Shown: positions 1-9,096, numbered from the stretch's first letter. The stretch is DNA of 64,000 bases from an uncultured Burkholderiales bacterium (GCA_903820745.1 CAIJIT010000337.1:1-64000); one strand, 5' to 3'. A program made the numbers and translations. Notes: a model not told the origin generated them from the letters alone.

Positions 1-591
1 AAACGGAACCCGCCAACCACAGATCATGAAAACAACCTTGGGAAGAAAGGTGGCAAGCGGCAGAAAGACCGCCGCCGCCAGGATCTGGCCCGCCTGCACG
101 CCCTGAGAAGTGAAACTGGCGAAGAAGCCGCGCCGGCCGAATGGTGCATGCTCAAGAATCATGGCGCTCGCGCCGGAAATTTCACCGGCCACGGCAAAAC
201 CCTGGATCAGCCGCAGAACAACCAGCATGACCGGCGCCAGCATGCCTACCTGTTCGTAGGTCGGCAGCAATCCGACCAGCATGGTGGAAAAACCCATCAG
301 CAGCATGCAAAGCACCAGCACCTGCTTGCGGCCATGGGTGTCACCCCAATGACCGAGGAAGATGGCGCCGATCGGCCGCGCCAGGTAGCCCACCCCGTAG
401 GTGGCCAGCGAAGCGACGATGGCCATCTTGGCGTTGCCAGCTGGGAAGAACAACTGCGGAAACACCAATGATGCCGCGGTCGCATAGATGAAAAAGTCGT
501 AATACTCCAGCACCGAGCCAATCCAGCCACTGGCGGTGGCCTTTCTTGTCTGTTGTCGAGCAATGGATCCGGTCTCTGTGGCTGTGCTCAT
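1..591 (-). CDS. MFS transporter, metabolite:H+ symporter type (partial, runs off left edge)
   Basis: The first 197 residues of a major-facilitator protein are present; the C-terminal half lies outside the window. I read it directly on the minus strand from an ATG at 591, with the frame open to base 1. After a short polar N-terminus comes the stretch GWIGSVLEYYDFF, typical of the MHS (shikimate/KgtP/ProP-like) subfamily. It is followed by hydrophobic helices and the loop motif GHWGDTHGRK, the MFS G-x-x-x-D-x-x-G-R signature between TM2 and TM3. It is the last visible gene of the operon read leftward from 6535 and starts 51 bp after the dehydratase-like gene. It would import a small carboxylate by proton symport. 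Shikimate, quinate or a related acid is my inference from the neighbours. Confidence 0.9.
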   Translation of the reverse strand, partial: MSTATETGSIARQQTRKATASGWIGSVLEYYDFFIYATAASLVFPQLFFPAGNAKMAIVASLATYGVGYLARPIGAIFLGHWGDTHGRKQVLVLCMLLMGFSTMLVGLLPTYEQVGMLAPVMLVVLRLIQGFAVAGEISGASAMILEHAPFGRRGFFASFTSQGVQAGQILAAAVFLPLATFLPKVVFMICGWRVPF

Positions 592-642
592 GGCGGCGCT
601 GGTCCTGGCATCAATGTTGTGGTGGGCGAATGGCTGGGCAAG

Positions 643-1560
643 TCAAGCTGCCGAGCGTAATCTCATCGCACCCGGCAAAGGCACCGTGCGTTGCAGCACT
701 TCCTCAGCCAACCACAATGCGCTGGCCTGCGCACGCTGAGCCACATAGGGCAGGGGCAGTTGCTGATAGTCGTCATTGAAGACTTCGAAGCTGTAGTCGC
801 CGCGATAGCCCAAGAGGTCGAGTTTTCGCACCAGCATGGCCAAGGCCTGGCTGTGAACTCCTTCGCCAGGAAAGACCCGGAAATGCCGCGCCGTCTCCAT
901 TCGTTCCTGCGGCGTCGGGGTTTCCTGCCACATAAAGTCGGACAATTGCACCAAGTAGATCTTGCCCGGGTCGATATCGTCCAGAAGCTCCAGCGCCGTA
1001 TTGGTGGCGAAGATGTGATACGAATCGATACCGACGCCGAGGTTTGGAAAGTCGGCCTCCTCCACCGCATCCCAGGCGGTATGGACTTCGTTGATGTGAC
1101 GGCCCCAGGACAGTCCCTCATAAGCGACCTTGATGCCATGCGGCAGAGCCAGCATGGCCAGCTTGCGCAGGTCACGCACGATGGCCTTCTTGTCGCCGCT
1201 GGCATGCTCGGATGTCGAACTGCAGGCAAGCAGCACTTTTGCACCCAGCGCTTGCGCCATCATGATCATCTGCTTTCCGATGTCGACCTTGTAGTCATGC
1301 AGATGCCCCACCAAGCCTTCGAAATCGCGCAAGACCTGGAAGCCGGTGACCCTCAGGCCGCTGGCGCGTACAACCGCCACCGCCGCGTCGATGCCCTGGG
1401 GATGCCCGACGATGTCCCGCGCAGCCAGCATGATCTGGCCAAAGCCCGCGCCCTTGACGGCCGCCAGTTTCGATTCCAGCGTCCCGGCCAAGGTGATGGT
1501 GTCCATGCCGAAATCGGCAATGTAAGAATTTGAAGGAAGGGTTGTTCTCAGGCGATTCAT
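643..1560 (-). CDS. 3-dehydroshikimate dehydratase-like sugar-phosphate isomerase/epimerase
   Basis: This is a 305-residue TIM-barrel protein of the xylose-isomerase-like/AP-endonuclease-2 superfamily. It matches the N-terminal half of QuiC-type 3-dehydroshikimate dehydratases, which turn 3-dehydroshikimate into protocatechuate in quinate/shikimate catabolism. The metal-ligand set of that family can be placed at E148, D179, Q205 and E259, in the strands AYEGLSWG, GIDSYHIF, LVQLSDF and FEVFND. The E-D and D-Q spacings (31 and 26) agree with what I recall for QuiC1. In Pseudomonas this domain is fused to an HPPD-like domain. Here the HPPD-like partner is the separate gene 12 bp upstream. The family is broad, so a hexose-acid or inosose substrate is the alternative. 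Confidence 0.8.
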   Translation of the reverse strand: MNRLRTTLPSNSYIADFGMDTITLAGTLESKLAAVKGAGFGQIMLAARDIVGHPQGIDAAVAVVRASGLRVTGFQVLRDFEGLVGHLHDYKVDIGKQMIMMAQALGAKVLLACSSTSEHASGDKKAIVRDLRKLAMLALPHGIKVAYEGLSWGRHINEVHTAWDAVEEADFPNLGVGIDSYHIFATNTALELLDDIDPGKIYLVQLSDFMWQETPTPQERMETARHFRVFPGEGVHSQALAMLVRKLDLLGYRGDYSFEVFNDDYQQLPLPYVAQRAQASALWLAEEVLQRTVPLPGAMRLRSAA

Positions 1561-1572
1561 GGCGGCCCCAGT

Positions 1573-2457
1573 TCAGCGTGGATCGCACACGAGTTCGAAA
1601 CTCGGACCTTGATCGCTGGGCAGGGTCAAGGCGCCGCGCGTGCCGCTGCGCACGCCGCCAGATGCCGACTCGACGAACTCCACACCGCGATCCTGCAGGG
1701 TCTTCACCGTTGCCAGCACGTCGGAGGTGCCGAATGCAACACGTTGCAGCAACTCTTCCCGGAACGCGGCGGGCGAATCGAAGGGCGGCTCGATCAATTG
1801 CCAATAAAGCTTTCCACAGGGGCTGGCCAGGATGCAGCCCTTGGGCAGCACGCCAAAGCTCTTGTCAGCTGGAAGCTCGGTGAAACCGAACAGCTCGCCA
1901 TAGAAGGCAATCCAGTCCGCCATGCGGTCGAGTTCGACATACTGGACCAGGCCGAACAGATGCAGACCGGCGATGGCAGGCGGGTACTTCTCCAGCGTCG
2001 GGATGGGCACGAAGTCAACGTCGTAGATGGAGAACTCGGCATGCCGATCAACGAAGAAAATTCGGCTGGTCCCGACACCGTGAATGGCCGGTATGTTCAG
2101 CTCCATCACTTCGACATTGGTCGGCACGGCCCAGGCACCCAACTCAATGACGCGTTGATAGGCCCTGGCGGCATCGCGCACCCGGAATGCCACGGCCGAG
2201 ATGCTGGCCTTTTCGGCCAGCGCCGGGGCTTCGGGCGGGCGATGCGCATTCACGATGACGTTGATGTCGCCCTGGCGATAGAGCATGACCTCCCGCGAGC
2301 GATGCCGGGCAATTGGCCGAAAGCCCAGCTTCTCCAGGCTCTGTCCCAAAGTCTGCGGCTTGCAAGTGACGTACTCGATGAACTCGATACCCTGCAGGGC
2401 CAAGGGATTGGGCAGATCACCAAGTGCTTCGCGGTCAGCGGCGGTAGGCAGGGTCAT
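1573..2457 (-). CDS. VOC/4-hydroxyphenylpyruvate dioxygenase-like protein
   Basis: This 294-residue protein has two vicinal-oxygen-chelate modules (about 22-150 and 163-292), like 4-hydroxyphenylpyruvate dioxygenase. The second module keeps the typical RMADWIAFYGELFGF segment. Aligned by eye to HPPD, the two iron-binding histidines are replaced: G169 stands where the DH motif should be, and R239 where the QH motif should be. The glutamate remains (E288 in SFELVC). It is therefore probably not an HPPD. It corresponds to the C-terminal half of fused QuiC-type proteins and sits 12 bp ahead of the dehydratase half, so a heteromeric or assisting role is the best guess. Tyrosine catabolism genes are absent nearby. 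Confidence 0.75.
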   Translation of the reverse strand: MTLPTAADREALGDLPNPLALQGIEFIEYVTCKPQTLGQSLEKLGFRPIARHRSREVMLYRQGDINVIVNAHRPPEAPALAEKASISAVAFRVRDAARAYQRVIELGAWAVPTNVEVMELNIPAIHGVGTSRIFFVDRHAEFSIYDVDFVPIPTLEKYPPAIAGLHLFGLVQYVELDRMADWIAFYGELFGFTELPADKSFGVLPKGCILASPCGKLYWQLIEPPFDSPAAFREELLQRVAFGTSDVLATVKTLQDRGVEFVESASGGVRSGTRGALTLPSDQGPSFELVCDPR

Positions 2458-2495
2458 GCGGACCTTCTCCTTGCAGTCTCGGGTGTCCGAACAGT

Positions 2496-3563
2496 TCAGC
2501 GCCCCAGGTGCTTGTCGTAGAAACGGGCCGCGATCTGGTACAGATCCTGCGATTCCGGATAGTCAGGATTGGTCATGAAACCGTGACCCAGGCCGTCATA
2601 TATCAGCAGGTCAGATTCAACCCCGGCACGCAGCAGGCGCCGATGGCCATAGGCCGCCGAGCTCATGGCGAAGTCGCGTGTGGCCGTGGCAAACAATGTC
2701 GGCGGGAACCTGGCCAGCACCTTCAGATCGTTGGCCGGCGACACAGCAGGATCATTGACGTCGACGGAATCGAGGTAGCTCGGGCCTGCCTGTTGCGCCA
2801 TCGGCGCCACCATCGTCATGCCGGTGAAGACGGCCGAATCGCCCTCCATCCACTTGGCACTCAGGCCCGCACAGTAAACGCCCATGGCGCCCGGAATCGG
2901 CAAGCCGGCCTTCAACGCCGCAGCGACGGTCTGCGTGACCAGGCTGCCGCCGGCAGAGCAGCCGACAAAGCCGATATTGGCCGGCTTGTAGTCCTTCAGA
3001 ACGGCCTTGTAGACCTTGGTGAAGTCCTCGGTAGCGGCCGGAAATTTGTATTCCGGCCCCTGGCGGTACAGCAGGCTGATGACCTTGAACTTGCCGACCG
3101 CAGACACTGGAATGCTGATCAAGAGACCGTTGGCGCGAATCCCGGTGCGGAACCCGCCGCCGGGCGCGTTGATCATGATGCGGTTCTTGTTGGCCTCGGG
3201 CACACCGCCCTTGGGCGTGATGATGGCCACCGAGATGCCATCGATCATCGACTCCTCGACATCGACCGGATGCAACTCGCGCATATGGGCGACATTGGGC
3301 GCCAGCGTGAGGTTCATCCGGCGGCGCAGTTCGGCCATGTCCTCGACCTTGGGCTGAGGCGCGGCCCCCGGGCCTTCGGTCGGACGGGCCCGGTGCAGGA
3401 TCGCCTTCGATTCCTCGCTCAGGATATTGGACGGTGGAATCCGGGCATTCTCGACCCGGACTGTCAGGTCGGCTTCGATGCTGACCTGAGGCGCAGCCGT
3501 CTGGGCCTGCGCGGAAAGACACCCGGCAGCCAGGAGCAGGGTTCCCAGCAAAATTTTCTTCAT
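2496..3563 (-). CDS. Secreted alpha/beta-hydrolase (HSL/acetyl-esterase-like)
   Basis: The call is a 355-residue exported hydrolase. I chose the ATG at 3563 because it follows AGAGAAGGGC and begins a clean signal peptide (about 1-21, ending SAQA). The frame stays open upstream only as antisense of the receptor gene. The oxyanion-hole segment is NAPGGGF (132-138). The nucleophile elbow is GCSAG with S203. The acid is likely in TRDFAMSS and the histidine in GLGHGF near the C-terminus. It probably cleaves ester or lactone substrates in the periplasm. It lies 41 bp after the TonB receptor and 38 bp before the HPPD-like gene in the same operon, which suggests that ester hydrolysis feeds the cytoplasmic enzymes. 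Confidence 0.85.
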   Translation of the reverse strand: MKKILLGTLLLAAGCLSAQAQTAAPQVSIEADLTVRVENARIPPSNILSEESKAILHRARPTEGPGAAPQPKVEDMAELRRRMNLTLAPNVAHMRELHPVDVEESMIDGISVAIITPKGGVPEANKNRIMINAPGGGFRTGIRANGLLISIPVSAVGKFKVISLLYRQGPEYKFPAATEDFTKVYKAVLKDYKPANIGFVGCSAGGSLVTQTVAAALKAGLPIPGAMGVYCAGLSAKWMEGDSAVFTGMTMVAPMAQQAGPSYLDSVDVNDPAVSPANDLKVLARFPPTLFATATRDFAMSSAAYGHRRLLRAGVESDLLIYDGLGHGFMTNPDYPESQDLYQIAARFYDKHLGR

Positions 3564-3604
3564 GGACTTGCCCTTCTCTTGGTGCCTGGGGTGAATGGTC
3601 AAAC

Positions 3605-6535
3605 TCAGAACTTGTAGCGGGCGCCGACGTTGTAGCTGCGGCCCAGAATGTCGTAGACCGAGGTCAGCGTCAGGTTCTGGTTGCCGGGCACCAAGGCCGG
3701 ATCCCGGTTCAACAGATTGGTGATGCCGGCGCGGAACTCCAGGTTCTTCGAATAGCCATAGCGCAGGCTCAGGTCGAACTTGTCGTACTTCTCGACACCT
3801 GCGGCCGGGCTGGCCGGACGTGTCACCGCGGTCACGTCCTTCATGGCCGGCAGGTGGTGCCAGTGCAGGCTGGTCGTGACCGCCCCGACCGTGTAGCGGA
3901 AGGTCGTGTCCGACTGCCAAGTCGGGATAATGACGGTACCAATCGTGCCCTTGAAGTCCTGCGCCGCATCGCCCGGCAATGCCTGCGATACATAGTTGCG
4001 CAGGTAACTCATCACGGTGGTTACGCCAAATGAACCCGATCCCTCGGACAGGCCCATTGCCGAGAGCTTGAAACGCCAGTCAAGTTGCAGATCAACGCCC
4101 GAGGTCTTGAGCGTACCCAGATTCAGATAAGGCGCCGCCACCTGGGTCAGCAAGCCATTGGCATCCCGAGAGATCAATGCACAGAACGGGCTGCTGGTCG
4201 AATAAGTCGGGTTCGAGCCGTCGAGGTTGTAGCACTTGTTCAGCGCCGATGCCGCAGGTACCGGTGAGATCGTGTCCTTGATGTTGATGTCGTAGAAGTC
4301 GATCGAGCCCGATACATCCGCGAACAGCGGATTCGAAAACTTCGGCGTAAAGGCCAGACCCAGAGTCTTGGTATCGGCGACTTCAGGCTTCAGGTTCAGG
4401 TTGCCGCTCGACAGCGTCGAGGTAGCCACCGTCGGGAAGGTATAGCTATCGACGACATTGGCCGGCACGCCGGTGGCGATGCACAGCGCGCGCAGGGCTG
4501 CCGCGTTGACGCCGGTGCGGGCGCTGGTGCGGCTGTCACAGGGCTCGCCGCCCGAAGGGGGGCTGCCGAACTGCACCTGTGCACCGGTCGCTGCGCTGAA
4601 CAACTCACCGATATTCGGCGCCCGGCTGGCATGCTGGATGCCACCACGCACCAGCCAGTTCTTCACCGGCATCCACTCGGTCTCGACCTTGTAGGTGCCA
4701 GTCGAGATGCCGGTGTTGTACTCCGAATGGCGGTAACCCGGCGTGACCGTCAGCGACTTCACCATAGGCAGGTCACGCAGCAGCGGCACCCGCAGTTCCA
4801 GCGCCACCTCCTTCACATCGGTCGCGCCGGACGAGCGCTGCGAGGCAATCACGGCTTCCAGATTCTGGGCCGCCAGTTGCGAGTCAGGGATATAGAGGTA
4901 AGTGTTCTTGCGGGTATTGACCGAAGTCGAGAACTGCACCTCGCCGGCCGGCAGGTTGAACAGCGTACCCTGCAGGCTGGCCTCGGCGATCCGCTGGGTC
5001 AGCGTTTCAGTGCTGATCGCGCTGGTCGTCAGGTAGCTGCGGCAAGCCGCCGACATCGACAGCGAGTTGGCAATCCCGAAGGGGTTGAAGCCACCCGCGC
5101 AGATCGACTTGCCACCATCCGCCGCGCTGAGCAACTCCTGGACGCGCGAGCTCAGCACCGCGTTGTTCATCGTCTGTTCATGGGCGCTGCGATCGGATGA
5201 AACATAGGCGTCCCAGGTCCAGTCCTTGTAGGGCAGATTGCCACGCATGCCGACGATCAACTGATCGGTGTTGTAGCTTTCATCCCAGTTCTTGGCCGGA
5301 ACGCCAACGAAGCGCGTATTCCAGAGGAAGGGCGCCGTCGCATTTCCGCGCGTGGCCAGGATGGCCTTGAGGTCGGCCGGCACGAACGGGTTTGTGACCG
5401 GCACCATGGTGGCGCCGCCCAGGCCGAACTGTGTCAGGCTGCCGCCGGAGTTGGTGTTGACGTTCTGGTGCGTGTGCAGCAGTTGCGCATAGGCCGTCAG
5501 GTCGGGCGTCAGCGAGAACTCGAGCTTGTCGAAAATATTCTCGCGACGCATTGCGTTGACCAGGTCACCCTGAGGCAGCACCGGCATGCGCACATTGCCG
5601 GCGACGATCGCGTAGCCATTGCTGACCGGACCCAGGTAATTGGTCGCGCCGGTCTGGCTGAACAGGGTTCCGTTGTCATTGAAGCCGAGGTTGTTGGTGC
5701 GCGGGACAGTGGAAGTCACGCCGTATTTGGCGAAGACGCTGTCGATCGCAGCCTGGGTCGGCAGATTGCTGGCCGAGGGCACATAGGTACTGGTGCCGAT
5801 GAAGCCGGACGGCACGCCAAGGGCGAAGAACGGGCGCTTCATGCCTTCAAGACGCGAGCGGTAGTCAGTACCGATGGACAGCACATTGTGGCCACGACCG
5901 TCGGCAAACTTGCCGCCCGCCACAATCGAAGCACCCGAGGTAGCGTGGTCGCTCTTCTCGGTGTTGCCGTACTGGACATCCAGCGTCAAGCCCTCAAATT
6001 TCTTGATCGACTTGAAGTTGACGACGCCCGACATGGCATCGGATCCGTAGACTGCCGAGGCGCCACCACTGATCACTTCGACGCCGTCGATGATGCTCGG
6101 CGGAATGATGTTGATGTCCACCTGCCCGAAAGAACTGGCCATCGGCAGCCGTTTCCCGTCCAGCAGGACCAGATTGCGGTTGTCGCCCAGACCGCGCAGA
6201 TTCAGCGTGGCACGTGCCCCCGTGCCTTGCCCACCGGTGCTCTCGGTGCCGGCAGGCTGGAACTGGGGCAGGTTGTTCAGCGTTTTTTCGACCGCGACGT
6301 TGCCGCTTTCCTCGAAAGTCACTTTGGATGTGATGACGATCGGACTGGCCGAGTCCAGCGTCAGCGTGGCGATTTTCGAGCCGGTGATGACCACGGCCTC
6401 CATCTTCTGCGCGACCGGCGCATCAGCAGGAGGGGCGGTCTGAGCGTGCGCCGCCGCCATTGAAATGAGGGCCAGCGCCATGCCTTGAGCAATGGGCGTC
6501 AATTTCAGAAATGCGTTGATGTGCCTGCTGGGCAT
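3605..6535 (-). CDS. TonB-dependent outer-membrane receptor
   Basis: A 976-residue TonB-dependent receptor. It has a signal peptide (about 1-32, ending AAAHA), and a plug region with EAVVITGSKI and then the plug-end motif GVEVISGGASAVYGSDAMSG. A long beta-barrel follows, ending in the classical aromatic terminus ARYKF. The length fits the large receptors used for oligosaccharides, peptides or plant aromatic conjugates rather than the 700-residue siderophore class. It is the first gene of the leftward catabolic operon and diverges from the carboxylesterase gene, with about 230 bp between them holding two palindromes. The substrate is unknown; an esterified plant aromatic is my inference from the neighbouring esterases. 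Confidence 0.92.
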   Translation of the reverse strand: MPSRHINAFLKLTPIAQGMALALISMAAAHAQTAPPADAPVAQKMEAVVITGSKIATLTLDSASPIVITSKVTFEESGNVAVEKTLNNLPQFQPAGTESTGGQGTGARATLNLRGLGDNRNLVLLDGKRLPMASSFGQVDINIIPPSIIDGVEVISGGASAVYGSDAMSGVVNFKSIKKFEGLTLDVQYGNTEKSDHATSGASIVAGGKFADGRGHNVLSIGTDYRSRLEGMKRPFFALGVPSGFIGTSTYVPSASNLPTQAAIDSVFAKYGVTSTVPRTNNLGFNDNGTLFSQTGATNYLGPVSNGYAIVAGNVRMPVLPQGDLVNAMRRENIFDKLEFSLTPDLTAYAQLLHTHQNVNTNSGGSLTQFGLGGATMVPVTNPFVPADLKAILATRGNATAPFLWNTRFVGVPAKNWDESYNTDQLIVGMRGNLPYKDWTWDAYVSSDRSAHEQTMNNAVLSSRVQELLSAADGGKSICAGGFNPFGIANSLSMSAACRSYLTTSAISTETLTQRIAEASLQGTLFNLPAGEVQFSTSVNTRKNTYLYIPDSQLAAQNLEAVIASQRSSGATDVKEVALELRVPLLRDLPMVKSLTVTPGYRHSEYNTGISTGTYKVETEWMPVKNWLVRGGIQHASRAPNIGELFSAATGAQVQFGSPPSGGEPCDSRTSARTGVNAAALRALCIATGVPANVVDSYTFPTVATSTLSSGNLNLKPEVADTKTLGLAFTPKFSNPLFADVSGSIDFYDINIKDTISPVPAASALNKCYNLDGSNPTYSTSSPFCALISRDANGLLTQVAAPYLNLGTLKTSGVDLQLDWRFKLSAMGLSEGSGSFGVTTVMSYLRNYVSQALPGDAAQDFKGTIGTVIIPTWQSDTTFRYTVGAVTTSLHWHHLPAMKDVTAVTRPASPAAGVEKYDKFDLSLRYGYSKNLEFRAGITNLLNRDPALVPGNQNLTLTSVYDILGRSYNVGARYKF

Positions 6536-6594
6536 GTTTGTCTCCTGGGTTGCTTTGACGGTGAACCTTGATGATTCCCCGCGTCAGATTTTAA

Positions 6595-6612
6595 ATCAAC
6601 TAGTTAGTTGAT
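6595..6612. promoter_or_regulatory. Operator-like palindrome 1 in the divergent promoter region
   Basis: This is a perfect inverted repeat, ATCAACTA-GT-TAGTTGAT. It lies 60 bp upstream of the receptor start and is AT-rich against a GC-rich background. The size and symmetry suit a TetR-family dimer site, and a TetR gene lies at 9519-10199. Confidence 0.6.
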
Positions 6613-6653
6613 ATCTACCCGGGTTTACCTTAGCTTGCACCCATGTTTTTTAT

Positions 6654-6669
6654 TCAACCAACTGGTTAT
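6654..6669. promoter_or_regulatory. Operator-like palindrome 2 in the divergent promoter region
   Basis: TCAACCA-AC-TGGTTAT repeats the layout of palindrome 1 (consensus TCAACYA-NN-TRGTTNA). Its centre is 58 bp away, about 5.5 helical turns. The core arms AACCA/TGGTT are perfect. Two copies of one site suggest one regulator controlling both divergent operons. The rest of 6536-6765 is the promoter and leader region of both genes. Confidence 0.55.
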
Positions 6670-6765
6670 CCTACGTGTTTTCAAGTCGACGCAGACTCAG
6701 CGAACTTGTCAGGCCGCGCTAGATTCAAGATCAGCCGAGTGACCAAGACCAACAGGAGACGATCC

Positions 6766-8400
6766 ATGAAGTCAAACCTTTTCGGCACAGCCGCCCGGAT
6801 TATGGCGCTCTGCGCCCTGCTCATATCGCAGGTCCAGGCGGCGCCACGCGCAACCATTGCCATCGACGCAGGACGGATCGACGGCGTGACCCTGGCATCC
6901 GGCGTGCAAGCCTATTTCGGGATTCCCTATGTGGCCCCGCCGGTTCGCGATCTCCGCTGGAAGGCACCACAACCTGTCGCGCCCTGGGCTGGCGTTTTTC
7001 ATGCAGACCGCAAGGGCGCGGAGTGCATCCAACTGCTGCGCCGCAAGGACATCAACCATTATTTTGGCGAAGAAGCCACCAGCGAGGACTGCCTGTTCCT
7101 GAATGTCTGGGCCCCGGCCAAGGCCAAGCCGGGTGCCAGCTTGCCGGTAGTCGTCTTCATCCATGGCGGTGGCTTCACGCTGGGCTCCAGCGGCATGGCC
7201 CTCTACGGTGGCGAGAAAGTGGCGCGCAGCAACGGCGCCATCTTTGTCAATTTCAACTACCGCGTCGGTATCCTGGGCTTCCTCGCCCACCCGGAGCTGA
7301 GCGCCGAGTCACCCCACCACGCCTCGGGCAACTATGGCTTTCTGGATCAGGTGGCCGCGCTCGACTGGATCCAGCGCAATATCGCCCGCTTTGGCGGCAA
7401 CCCCGACAACGTGACCATCACGGGCCAGTCGGCGGGTGGCGGCTCGGTGCTGGCCCTTGTCGCCAGCCCCTTGGCCAAGGGGAAATTCCACCGCGCCGTG
7501 ATCATGAGCGGCGGCGGGCCGGGAAACAACTACCCGAGCTTGGCCGAGTCCGAGAAAACAGGGCTGGAAGCACAGGCGGCATTGGGCGAAACGTCGATCG
7601 CCGCGATGCGCCAGTTGCCGGCTGACCGGGTGTTCTCGATCCAGCGCGATTTCCAGTTCGGCCCCTCGGGTTCGGTCTCGGTCCGTCCCAATATCGACGG
7701 GCATTTCTTGCCCGACCAGATCGGCGCCATCTTTGCCGCGGGCCGCCAGAACGATGTGCCGACCATTGCCGGACTGACCGCCGACGACATCAGCAGCAGC
7801 ACGCTGCAGAAGGTCACGACGCTGGCGCAGTTCCATAGCGAAGCGCGAGCCGCTTATGGCGAGAACACCGAGCTGTTCCTGAAGCTCTACCCGGCGGCCA
7901 ATGACGAAGAGGCCAGCCGCATGGGACGCCTGTCGGCTCGCCACGCGGTCATGGAGAAAGGCGCCAGAGCCTTGGGGCTCGCGCAGCGCAGCAGCGGCAA
8001 GGCACCGTTCTACATGTACGTGTTCTCGCATGCCCATCCGATCAACCCGGCGGCTCGCCCGTTCGATAACCCGACCGGGGCTTATCACACATCGGATGTG
8101 CCCTTTTGGTTCCAGACCCAGGACGCACTCAATCTGTTCCGTCCGACTCGGCTCTGGAACGGCTATGACCGCGAACTGGCAAACCGGATGACGCAAAGCC
8201 TGCTGGCCTTCGCGCGCAGCGGCAATCCAGCGACCCAGTCAATGGCCTGGCCCCAGTGGAGCATCGACAACCCTCGCCATCTGGACCTGGGAGACCGCGT
8301 CAGCGTCGAACAGCAGAACAGCGATCAGATGAACTTCCACAAACTGCCGGCGCAATATCTCCGGCCGGGCATGGCGCCCTTGCGCACCACAAGGGACTAG
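6766..8400 (+). CDS. Secreted type-B carboxylesterase
   Basis: This is a 544-residue carboxylesterase/lipase of the type-B (PnbA/cholinesterase-like) family. The ATG at 6766 follows the ribosome site AGGAGA and opens a signal peptide (about 1-26, ending VQA). The upstream in-frame ATG at 6643 lies in the operator region and is rejected. Family marks are EDCLFLNVWAP (108-118), the oxyanion-hole HGGGF (133-137) and the nucleophile elbow GQSAG with S222. The histidine is probably in the AYHTSDVPF segment. It would hydrolyse carboxylic esters in the periplasm or outside the cell. It is first in the rightward arm of the TetR-flanked cluster and complements the alpha/beta-hydrolase of the leftward arm. 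Confidence 0.92.
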   Translation: MKSNLFGTAARIMALCALLISQVQAAPRATIAIDAGRIDGVTLASGVQAYFGIPYVAPPVRDLRWKAPQPVAPWAGVFHADRKGAECIQLLRRKDINHYFGEEATSEDCLFLNVWAPAKAKPGASLPVVVFIHGGGFTLGSSGMALYGGEKVARSNGAIFVNFNYRVGILGFLAHPELSAESPHHASGNYGFLDQVAALDWIQRNIARFGGNPDNVTITGQSAGGGSVLALVASPLAKGKFHRAVIMSGGGPGNNYPSLAESEKTGLEAQAALGETSIAAMRQLPADRVFSIQRDFQFGPSGSVSVRPNIDGHFLPDQIGAIFAAGRQNDVPTIAGLTADDISSSTLQKVTTLAQFHSEARAAYGENTELFLKLYPAANDEEASRMGRLSARHAVMEKGARALGLAQRSSGKAPFYMYVFSHAHPINPAARPFDNPTGAYHTSDVPFWFQTQDALNLFRPTRLWNGYDRELANRMTQSLLAFARSGNPATQSMAWPQWSIDNPRHLDLGDRVSVEQQNSDQMNFHKLPAQYLRPGMAPLRTTRD

Positions 8401-8415
8401 GCGGGGATGGAAGCG

Positions 8416-9000
8416 ATGAGCGAGCAAAAAACCTTCTCTCGCCGCCAGGCGCTGTTCGCCTTGCTCTCACCCATGGCAGGGTCCGACGCGCTGGCGCAAA
8501 CGCCTGCCTATCCACCCGGCGACCCGGCCTTGGCCGCAGCCAGCGCAGGCGTCCCGCTCGCGCTGCCGCGAACCGAGTTCGTCTACGAGGCGCTGGTCGA
8601 GCTGGCACCGATGCTGCAGCTGGGCCGCTCGCCTTTTGGCGATCGAAGAATGGTGCCCATTACCGGCGGCCGCTTCGAAGGCCCCGGACTTGCAGGCAAA
8701 GTACTGCCCGGCGGCGCCGACCGACAACTGGTCCGCAACGATGGCGCGCTAGCGCTGGACGCACTCTATGAGTTGCAGACTGACGATGGCGTCATCATTT
8801 CGGTCCGCAACCGGGTATTGACACGTCAACCCAAGGAGCCTGCGGGCGCCGCCCGCTACGCATTCTCGACATTGGAGATCACGGCCCCCGAAGGCCGCTA
8901 CGGCTGGCTCAACGACTGGGTCTTTGTGGGAACCTTGCACAGTCAGCAGCCACGGCCTGCCGTGCTGATCCGGGTCTACCGCTTGCTGGCGGGCGACTGA
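8416..9000 (+). CDS. DUF3237 (UPF0311) family protein with Tat-like signal
   Basis: A 194-residue protein of the DUF3237/UPF0311 family, whose biochemical role is unknown. The N-terminus has a twin-arginine-like stretch (SRRQALFALL) and an Ala-rich cleavage region, so it is probably exported. The domain begins at about residue 50 with FVYEALVELAP and contains the conserved GPGLAGKVLPGGADRQ and the strand DALYELQTDDG. I prefer the start at 8416, because GGGGA lies 8 nt before it; an in-frame ATG at 8407 is the alternative. It starts 15 bp after the carboxylesterase stop and is surely co-transcribed. DUF3237 genes recur beside aromatic-degradation genes, which fits the setting, but I assign no function. 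Confidence 0.8.
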   Translation: MSEQKTFSRRQALFALLSPMAGSDALAQTPAYPPGDPALAAASAGVPLALPRTEFVYEALVELAPMLQLGRSPFGDRRMVPITGGRFEGPGLAGKVLPGGADRQLVRNDGALALDALYELQTDDGVIISVRNRVLTRQPKEPAGAARYAFSTLEITAPEGRYGWLNDWVFVGTLHSQQPRPAVLIRVYRLLAGD

Positions 9001-9096
9001 GCGCGATGACGACATTTGATCGCGCAACCGGGATTCGATGACAGCCTTCCGTCAAGCGAGCTGGCATGACCCTCCATTTTCTTCGGAAATCCACCG

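Noticed and set aside
1573-2457. Functional 4-hydroxyphenylpyruvate dioxygenase of tyrosine catabolism
   Set aside because: Both iron-binding histidines are replaced, and no homogentisate pathway genes are near.
3563-3920. N-terminal extension of the alpha/beta-hydrolase to 3920
   Set aside because: The added 119 residues overlap the receptor gene in another frame and are not protein-like. The ATG at 3563 has both a ribosome site and a signal peptide.
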